NCBI GenBank assembly: GCA_024680445.1
Contig: JAILCJ010000123.1
Location: 1-6,634 of the forward strand
DNA from: Campylobacter sp.
Lineage (GTDB): Bacteria; Campylobacterota; Campylobacteria; Campylobacterales; Campylobacteraceae
DNA length: 6,634 bases
Direction of reading: 5' to 3'
This document shows positions 1 to 5,123 of this stretch, in pieces (the first letter of the stretch is position 1; every line of letters begins with the position of its first letter). A model generated the notes under the pieces. That model searched no databases. It was given only the letters and a program-made list of their open reading frames with translations, and had not been told where the DNA came from. Made by a program: the position numbers and the translations under genes.

Positions 1-1
1 T

Positions 2-40
2 AGCGACAAAATCTTAGAATATACTCAAAATAACTTTTAA
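2..40 (+). CDS. Possible C-terminal tail of an upstream gene (partial)
   Basis: One frame is open from the left edge to a TAA at 38-40 and reads SDKILEYTQNNF. The composition is less monotonous than the AT-only stretch that follows, as expected if coding sequence ends here and an intergenic region begins. With only 12 codons, an open frame by chance is quite possible, and no family can be assigned. The other two plus frames stop within the first 17 bases. The sequence to the left of the window would settle it. Confidence 0.35.
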   Translation, partial: SDKILEYTQNNF

Positions 41-81
41 ACAAAATTTTTACAAATTTTCAAAATATATCAAAATTTTTC

Positions 82-108
82 TTGTCTTTAAAGTTAAAAT
101 TGTATAAT
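82..108 (+). promoter_or_regulatory. Probable sigma-70 promoter of the YceI-family gene
   Basis: A perfect TATAAT lies at 103-108, preceded directly by TG, about 30 bases before the start codon. A TTGTCT at 82-87 could serve as the -35 element, but the 15-base spacer is short. Upstream of it lie T-rich runs (CAAAATTTTT at 42-51 and again at 71-80). A strong -10 with a degenerate, T-rich upstream region is typical of Campylobacter housekeeping promoters. The transcription start would fall near 115. Confidence 0.6.
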
Positions 109-138
109 ATTAGCATAAAATAATTTTAAGGATATGAT

Positions 139-696
139 ATGAAAAAAATATTATTAGCATGTATTTTGATGATAAATTTTGCCCTTGCAGATTGGAGTTA
201 TTTTAAAGTCGATAAAGAATATACAAAAATCGGTTTTACCGTAAAACATATGGGCATAGCAAACATAAATGGTAGCTTTAAAGATTCTCAAATTTCGATA
301 AAATTTAACGAAACAGACAAAACACCACACAGCATAGAAGTTATCGTCGAACCAAAATCAATAAACACAAACAATATCGCTCGTGATAGAAACCTTACAA
401 CTCAAACTTTTTTCCATGTTAAAAAACACAAAAGTATCTCTTTTAAAATGACCAAATTTGAAGACAATAAAGTTTATGGCATATTAAAAATGGGTGGAGT
501 AAGCAAAGAAGTAGTTTTTAACTACACTTACAACGGCGTAATAACAACTCGTGAAAGTGAGACACCGATTCATGGATTTTCGCTTAATTCGAGCATAAAA
601 AGGTTAGATTTTAACATTGGTAAAGATTATCCAACCGATCTAGTCGGCGATAATGTCAGACTTTCAATAGACATCGAAGGCACGCTTTATAAATAA
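139..696 (+). CDS. YceI-family periplasmic protein
   Basis: This 185-residue protein matches the YceI family, small secreted lipocalin-like beta-barrels that bind isoprenoid-type lipids; the physiological role is generally poorly defined. Residues 1-17 form a signal peptide (MKK, hydrophobic core, ALA cleavage site before D18), so the mature protein should be periplasmic. Family landmarks are visible in order: GFTVKHMGIANINGSF (32-47), an early strand with the conserved His-Met-Gly; the RDRNLTTQTFFHVKKHKSISFK stretch (82-103, written here in parts: RDRNL, then TTQTFF, then KSISFK); and a C-terminal block from GFSLNSSIKR (146-155) to DIEGTL, including LDFNIGKDYPTDLVGDNVRL. Length is normal for the family (about 170-200). 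The ATG at 139 has an AAGGA ribosome binding site at 128-132 with 6-base spacing. It appears monocistronic: it has its own promoter and a 177-base gap to the next gene. C. jejuni is known to carry a similar periplasmic YceI protein (Cj0420). Family assignment is secure; ligand and function are not. Confidence 0.93.
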   Translation: MKKILLACILMINFALADWSYFKVDKEYTKIGFTVKHMGIANINGSFKDSQISIKFNETDKTPHSIEVIVEPKSINTNNIARDRNLTTQTFFHVKKHKSISFKMTKFEDNKVYGILKMGGVSKEVVFNYTYNGVITTRESETPIHGFSLNSSIKRLDFNIGKDYPTDLVGDNVRLSIDIEGTLYK

Positions 697-790
697 TTTT
701 GTGCCCTAGTAAGCCCTAAATTTGTTAAATTTTAAAATGCTTTAAATTTTAATCTTAAACAAATCTAAATGTTACAAATTTTAACACACT

Positions 791-815
791 ATCAAAATTT
801 AAACTAAATTTTGAT
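791..815. repeat. Perfect 10-bp inverted repeat upstream of the operon promoter
   Basis: The arms are ATCAAAATTT (791-800) and AAATTTTGAT (806-815), separated by AAACT. The symmetry is exact over 10 bp per arm. The centre is about 44 bases upstream of the -10 box, a position where an activator or repressor could bind. The arms are almost all A/T in a region full of AAATTT runs, so chance symmetry is plausible and no known operator is matched. Confidence 0.4.
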
Positions 816-846
816 TATAAAATTTTTAAATTTTTAGCTTTCACAC

Positions 847-852
847 TATAAT
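847..852 (+). promoter_or_regulatory. Probable -10 box of the aconitase-citrate synthase-IDH operon
   Basis: A perfect TATAAT lies 21 bases before the preferred start codon at 874. No good -35 hexamer is at the expected distance; only T/A runs (TTTAAA around 825-830) occupy it. This fits the Campylobacter pattern of a strong -10 and an AT-rich, weakly conserved upstream part. The 5' untranslated leader would be short, roughly 10-20 bases. Confidence 0.6.
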
Positions 853-862
853 AAATTTATTT

Positions 863-867
863 GGGAG
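863..867 (+). promoter_or_regulatory. Ribosome binding site that decides the aconitase start
   Basis: GGGAG occupies 863-867. It abuts the ATG at 868 with no spacer, which is unsuitable for initiation there, but sits 6 bases before the in-frame ATG at 874. The start at 874 gives MGLSVTEKIL, which fits the usual beginning of this aconitase family. Confidence 0.75.
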
Positions 868-873
868 ATGAAA

Positions 874-2745
874 ATGGGATTAAGTGTAACTGAAAAAATC
901 TTGGCAGCTCACACGAGCGATCCGCTTGTAAGAGGCGAAACAATAAGGATAAAGATCGATCAAACCCTTACGCAAGATGCGACCGGTACTATGGCGTATC
1001 TGGAATTTATGAGCATGGGGCTTGATAGAGTAAAGGCTGATCTTTGCGTATCTTATGTCGATCACAATACCCTTCAAAACGGCTTTATGAACGCTGACGA
1101 TCACGAATTTTTGCAAAGCGTCGCCAACAAATACGGCATTATCTTTTCAAAAGCCGGAAATGGCATTTGCCACCAACTAAATCTTGAAAATTTCGCCAAA
1201 CCAAATATGACTATACTTGGTTCTGATTCTCACACCCCAACTTCAAGTGCCATGGGTGCATTAGCTATCGGTGCTGGCGGTCTTGATGTTGCCTGTGCTA
1301 TGGCTGGACGCCCATTTTCTCTAGTTTGTCCGAAAATTGTAAATGTAAAACTTAGCGGAGCACTAAGAGACGGCGTTTCAGCCAAGGATATCATCATACA
1401 TCTTATCGGCATTATGACCGTTAAAGGCGGAGTAAACAAAGTCATAGAATACAGTGGCGAAGGCGTAAAAAGCCTAAGCGTACCAGAACGCGCCACTATC
1501 ACAAACATGGGTGCCGAACTTGGTGCAACCACTTCGGTTTTTGCTTCGGACGAAAGAACATTAGAGTATCTTAGCTTGCAAGGCAGAGCCGAGGATTTTA
1601 TCGAAATACTAGCCGATGATGACGCTGTTTATGATGAGGTTTACGAGATAGATTTAAGCACTTTAAAACCAAGCATTTCTTGCCCTAGCATGCCAGATAA
1701 TGTTAAAACCGTCGATGAACTTTTGGGTATAAAAGTCAATCAAGTTTTGATAGGCTCTTGCACGAATTCATCGTATTATGACTTTATCAAAGTTGCCTCT
1801 ATCCTAAAAGGTAAGCAAATCAGTCCTTCGGTTTCGCTTGGTATCGCACCGGGTAGCAAACAGGTTTTAACCATGCTTACAAAAAGCGGAATTTTAGAAG
1901 TTTTACTTGATGCTGGTGCAAGGATACTTGAAAGCGCATGTGGACCTTGCATAGGCATGGGTCAGTCTCCATGTAGCGACGGCGTATCACTACGAACATT
2001 TAACAGAAATTTCTATGGCAGAAGCGGAACGAAATCAGCCGATGTATATCTTTGTTCGCCAGAAGTTGCAGCGTATTCGGCTTTAAAAGGCGAGATCGCC
2101 GATCCTACCGGACTTAAACTCGATCTTTGGCAAATGCCTAAAAAAGATGATTTTGTACAAAATTCATCACTTTTTGTTTATCCTAAATTTGATGGCGAAG
2201 TAAAAATGGGACCAAACATAAAACCTTTGCCAAAATTTGAACCAATAGGCAAGAATTTCAAAGCAAAAGTTATGATAAGCTTGCCAGATAACATTACAAC
2301 AGACCACATTATGCCAGCAGGCGGAAATGTCTTACCATATCGTTCAAATATAGAAAAAATTTCAGAATTTTGCTTTTATCAAATAGATGAAAAATTCCAC
2401 GATGATTGTTTAGCAAATGGCGCTGGTGTCATAGTTGCGGGGGCAAATTATGGACAGGGTTCATCAAGAGAGCATGCCGCTATCGCACCAAGATTTTTGG
2501 GTATCAAAGCTGTCATAGCCCAATCATTTGCCAGAATCCATAAGAAAAATTTGATAAATTTTGGAATTTTACCGATAGAAACGAGCTTTAAAGCAGATAA
2601 ATTTGATGAAATTCAAATCGAAATAGATGATAAATTTAACACAAAAATAACAAATTTGACACAAAAGCACACTCAAAGCGTTAAAGTCTTATTAAATGAC
2701 GAAGAAAAGGCACTTATAAACGCTGGTGGATTGTTGAATTTATAA
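874..2745 (+). CDS. acn: Aconitate hydratase, short (Aquifex-type) form
   Basis: This enzyme interconverts citrate and isocitrate through cis-aconitate using a [4Fe-4S] cluster, in the cytoplasm. From the Met at 874 the protein has 623 residues (625 if the ATG at 868 is used). Cluster cysteines are visible as C296 in GSCTNSS and C356/C359 in ESACGPCIGMG. Other landmarks are DHNT (63-66), GSDSHTPTSSAMGALAIGAGG (split here as GSDSHTPT from about 116), NFYGRSG with VYLCSPEVAA near 380-400, and the C-terminal swivel domain with NITTDHIMPAGG (about 473-484) and the active-site loop YGQGSSREHAA (526-536). Domain order is catalytic domains 1-3, linker, swivel domain, as in AcnA. It is far shorter than AcnA (about 890) or AcnB (about 860) and matches the compact aconitases called Aquifex-type, related to isopropylmalate isomerase. 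Context with citrate synthase and isocitrate dehydrogenase argues for aconitase rather than homoaconitase or isopropylmalate isomerase. It is the first gene of a tight operon; the next gene starts 10 bases after its stop. Confidence 0.93.
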   Translation: MGLSVTEKILAAHTSDPLVRGETIRIKIDQTLTQDATGTMAYLEFMSMGLDRVKADLCVSYVDHNTLQNGFMNADDHEFLQSVANKYGIIFSKAGNGICHQLNLENFAKPNMTILGSDSHTPTSSAMGALAIGAGGLDVACAMAGRPFSLVCPKIVNVKLSGALRDGVSAKDIIIHLIGIMTVKGGVNKVIEYSGEGVKSLSVPERATITNMGAELGATTSVFASDERTLEYLSLQGRAEDFIEILADDDAVYDEVYEIDLSTLKPSISCPSMPDNVKTVDELLGIKVNQVLIGSCTNSSYYDFIKVASILKGKQISPSVSLGIAPGSKQVLTMLTKSGILEVLLDAGARILESACGPCIGMGQSPCSDGVSLRTFNRNFYGRSGTKSADVYLCSPEVAAYSALKGEIADPTGLKLDLWQMPKKDDFVQNSSLFVYPKFDGEVKMGPNIKPLPKFEPIGKNFKAKVMISLPDNITTDHIMPAGGNVLPYRSNIEKISEFCFYQIDEKFHDDCLANGAGVIVAGANYGQGSSREHAAIAPRFLGIKAVIAQSFARIHKKNLINFGILPIETSFKADKFDEIQIEIDDKFNTKITNLTQKHTQSVKVLLNDEEKALINAGGLLNL

Positions 2746-2755
2746 TGGAGGGCAT

Positions 2756-4057
2756 ATGAAATTTTTAAACGATTTGTATGAGAAAAGCCTAAAAGACGGC
2801 TATATCGACCAAACACTTTATGACAAATACGATGTCAAACGTGGACTTAGAAACAACAATGGCACAGGCGTTTTAGTCGGACTTACTAAAATTTCAGATG
2901 TCTGCGGATATAAGGTTGAAAACGGCGTAAAAGTCCCACGAGATGGGCATTTGTATTATAGAGATGTAGATATTTATGACCTCGCTATCGCTGCAAAAGG
3001 CGTGCAAGGTTATGAAATGACTTGCTTTTTGATACTTTTTGGACATTTACCAGATCGCGTTGAACTTGCAAAATTCCGTGAATTTTTAAGTAAATCTTAC
3101 GAATTGCCGGGAGATTTTTTTGAAAATATCATCTTAAAAAATGTTTCATCATCTGTTATGAATCACCTTGCACGTTCGGTTTTATCGCTTTATAGTTTCG
3201 ATAGAGATCCTGACAACACAGACCCAAAACAGCTACTTTTAAAAGGGCTAAACATTATCGCAAAACTCCCTGCCATCATCTCTTATAGCGTTCAAGCTAA
3301 GAGCCATTATATAGACAAGGATTCTTTGCATATTCATCCGCCACGACCTGAATATTCTATCGCACAAAATATACTTTTTATGTCAAGAAATGACGGCAAA
3401 TTTACCGAACTTGAAGCTTGCACTTTTGACCTTGCTCTTACCATACATGCCGATCACGGCGGCGGTAATAACTCGACTTTTACAAGCGTTGTTGTAAGCT
3501 CGACAGATACAGATATTTATTCGGCTATCTCGGCTGGAATTTGTTCGCTCAAAGGTCCAAGACACGGCGGTGCAAACCAAAAAGTCCTTGATATGATGAA
3601 TACCGTTTTAGACGATATCGGCGTTAATGCAAGCGATGATGAAATAAGTGCGGTTTTGGATAAAATTTTAGCTAAAAAATATTTTGATAATTCAGGTCTT
3701 GTTTATGGCATAGGTCACGCCGTTTATACAAAAAGTGACCCAAGATGCGTGCTTTTGAAACAAAAAAGCCGTGAACTTAGCGATAGTTTGGGCGATGCAA
3801 GATTCGATTTTTACGATAGATTCGAAAAAATGGCGATAGAAAAATTATCAAATTTAAAAGGCAAACCATACTGTGCAAATGTCGATTATTACAGCGGTTT
3901 GACTTATCAGCTTTTAAATATCCCAAGAGATCTTTTTATACCGATTTTTGCGTGTGCTAGAACGGTTGGTTGGGTTGCACATATCATAGAAAATAGGCTT
4001 TATTGCAACAAAATAATTCGCCCAGCTACGGCTTATGTTGGCGATATAAACAAATAA
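2756..4057 (+). CDS. gltA: Citrate synthase (GltA fold, clostridial-like subgroup)
   Basis: This enzyme condenses oxaloacetate with acetyl-CoA to give citrate. The 433-residue protein has the catalytic set of the GltA-fold family: H270 in GPRHGGANQ (equivalent to E. coli His264), H321 in YGIGHAVYTKSDPR (His305) and D377 in CANVDYYSG (Asp362). It also has the oxaloacetate-side HADH motif (231-234), R330 and the RTVGWVAHIIE block (402-412). The N-terminus (YDVKRGLRNNNGTGVLVGLTK, roughly 25-45, given here as KYDVKRGLRN then GTGVLVGLT) resembles citrate synthases known mainly from Clostridia and relatives rather than proteobacterial GltA, so the symbol is functional only. The E. coli-type NADH regulatory N-terminal domain is not evident. 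A GGAGGG ribosome binding site at 2747-2752 precedes the ATG by 3 bases; spacing is short, but no other start is likely. 2-Methylcitrate synthase is an alternative, made unlikely by the neighbours. Confidence 0.92.
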   Translation: MKFLNDLYEKSLKDGYIDQTLYDKYDVKRGLRNNNGTGVLVGLTKISDVCGYKVENGVKVPRDGHLYYRDVDIYDLAIAAKGVQGYEMTCFLILFGHLPDRVELAKFREFLSKSYELPGDFFENIILKNVSSSVMNHLARSVLSLYSFDRDPDNTDPKQLLLKGLNIIAKLPAIISYSVQAKSHYIDKDSLHIHPPRPEYSIAQNILFMSRNDGKFTELEACTFDLALTIHADHGGGNNSTFTSVVVSSTDTDIYSAISAGICSLKGPRHGGANQKVLDMMNTVLDDIGVNASDDEISAVLDKILAKKYFDNSGLVYGIGHAVYTKSDPRCVLLKQKSRELSDSLGDARFDFYDRFEKMAIEKLSNLKGKPYCANVDYYSGLTYQLLNIPRDLFIPIFACARTVGWVAHIIENRLYCNKIIRPATAYVGDINK

Positions 4058-4067
4058 AAGGCAGAAA

Positions 4068-5057
4068 ATGACAGATGTAGTTTTGTTTGAAGGGGACGGC
4101 ATAGGCCCAGAAATAAGTGCAGCCGTTCTTGAAATTTTAGACGCCGCAAAGGCACAAATCACTTGGCACCCTTACTCTATTGGCGAGGGAGCTTATCAAA
4201 AAAGCGGTGAATTGATACCAAGCGAGTCGCTCGAAGCTATCAAAAAATACAAAGTTGCCCTAAAAGGCCCTGTTACTACGCCACTTGGCAAAGGTTTTCG
4301 CTCTGTAAACGTTCAACTTCGTTTGGCTTTTGACCTTTATGCAAATGTTCGCCCAGCCTTTTCTTATGAAGGTTTATCAAAATTTGAAAATGTTGATATT
4401 TTAACCGTTAGAGAAAATACCGAAGATCTTTATATAGGCGAAGAACACGAGATAGACGGCGGTTTTGAAGCTATAAAAAGAATCACTCAAAAAGGTAGCC
4501 AAAGAATCATCGAATACGCCTTTGAATACGCCAAAAAACATGGACGAAAAAAGGTTACTTGCGTGCATAAATCAAATATTTTGAAAAATTCCGATGGTCT
4601 TTTTGTTAAAATTTTTGATGAAGTTGCTAAACAATATCCACAAATCACAGCCGATAAAAAAATCGTCGATAACATGTGTATGCAACTTGTTATGTATCCT
4701 CAAAGTTACGATGTTATCGTTGCTCCAAACCTTTATGGCGACATTTTGTCTGACCTTATCGCTGGTCTTGTTGGCGGACTCGGACTAGTGCCGGGAGCAA
4801 ATATCGGTAAAGATGTTGCTATCTTTGAAGCGGTTCACGGCTCTGCACCAGATATCGCTGGACGCGGTGTTGCAAACCCTATCGCCATGCTTATGAGTGC
4901 ATGCATGATGCTTGATTATATCGATCAAGGCGAAATTTCAGCCAGAATCAAAAATGCCATTAAACAAGTCTTGCAAAATCGCATAGACCTAACCCCAGAC
5001 CTCGGTGGCGACGGCAATACCAAGTCTATCACAAAAGCTATCATCTCACAATTATAA
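4068..5057 (+). CDS. icd: Isocitrate dehydrogenase, NAD-dependent type
   Basis: This enzyme oxidatively decarboxylates isocitrate to 2-oxoglutarate. At 329 residues it belongs to the short homodimeric isocitrate/isopropylmalate dehydrogenase family. Motifs: GDGIGPE (9-15); GFRSVNVQLR (76-85), with S79 and N81 matching the isocitrate-binding Ser/Asn of isocitrate dehydrogenases rather than the isopropylmalate type; ENTEDLYIGEE (116-126); the catalytic Tyr/Lys pair Y122 and K168; metal ligands D201, D225 and D229; and EAVHGSAPDIAGRGVANP (254-271). The D262-I263 pair after HGSAP is the NAD signature; NADP enzymes usually have Lys-Tyr there. An AAAAGG ribosome binding site (4056-4061) overlaps the citrate synthase stop codon, 6 bases before the ATG. 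It is the last gene of the operon. The family also contains isopropylmalate, homoisocitrate and tartrate dehydrogenases, but residues and neighbours favour isocitrate. From general knowledge, C. jejuni uses a different, larger isocitrate dehydrogenase. Confidence 0.9.
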   Translation: MTDVVLFEGDGIGPEISAAVLEILDAAKAQITWHPYSIGEGAYQKSGELIPSESLEAIKKYKVALKGPVTTPLGKGFRSVNVQLRLAFDLYANVRPAFSYEGLSKFENVDILTVRENTEDLYIGEEHEIDGGFEAIKRITQKGSQRIIEYAFEYAKKHGRKKVTCVHKSNILKNSDGLFVKIFDEVAKQYPQITADKKIVDNMCMQLVMYPQSYDVIVAPNLYGDILSDLIAGLVGGLGLVPGANIGKDVAIFEAVHGSAPDIAGRGVANPIAMLMSACMMLDYIDQGEISARIKNAIKQVLQNRIDLTPDLGGDGNTKSITKAIISQL

Positions 5058-5087
5058 TATTTTGCGTGGTTTTACCACGCAAAATAT
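5057..5087. terminator. Strong hairpin in the convergent gap, possible bidirectional terminator
   Basis: A perfect 14-bp stem (5057-5070 with 5074-5087) has the GC-rich core GCGTGG/CCACGC and a TTT loop. It begins at the last base of the isocitrate dehydrogenase stop codon and lies between two converging genes, where it could stop transcription from both sides. The polarity is unusual: the stem is flanked TTTT on its 5' side and AAAA on its 3' side, and neither strand has a T tract after the stem. Canonical intrinsic termination is therefore not assured; it may instead protect the 3' end of the mRNA. Confidence 0.55.
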
Positions 5088-5123
5088 AAATAAAATTAAA
5101 AACCTTTTAACTTGTCTTGAGTT

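Larger units (their letters stand above)
697..873 (+). other. AT-rich intergenic region before the aconitase operon
   Basis: No credible coding sequence is seen here. It contains a short GCCCTA direct repeat (703-708 and 713-718), an 11-bp direct repeat TTAAATTTTAA (725-735 and 742-752), the inverted repeat at 791-815, and the operon promoter and ribosome binding site. No convincing intrinsic terminator follows the YceI gene: the only GC-containing inverted repeat, GGCAC 679-683 with GTGCC 701-705, has a 17-base loop and no T tract. Some read-through into the operon is therefore possible. Confidence 0.7.

Noticed and set aside
42..80. Repeated CAAAATTTTT runs before the YceI promoter as a phase-variable tract or iteron set
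   Set aside because: Irregular spacing and no homopolymer longer than about five bases; better explained as AT-rich promoter-upstream DNA.
679..705. GGCAC/GTGCC inverted repeat across the YceI stop codon as a terminator
   Set aside because: Five-base stem with a 17-base loop and no T tract.
703..752. Short direct repeats (GCCCTA twice, TTAAATTTTAA twice) as operator sites or a repeat array
   Set aside because: Two copies each, short and mostly low-complexity; expected by chance in such AT-rich DNA.
880..1958. Minus-strand open frames inside the aconitase gene (880-1116, 1230-1532, 1776-1958)
   Set aside because: They lie antisense to a well-supported gene, have no recognisable family and read as frame shadows.
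3914..4162. Minus-strand open frame across the citrate synthase/isocitrate dehydrogenase junction
   Set aside because: It overlaps two conserved genes and the operon junction and has no protein-family character.
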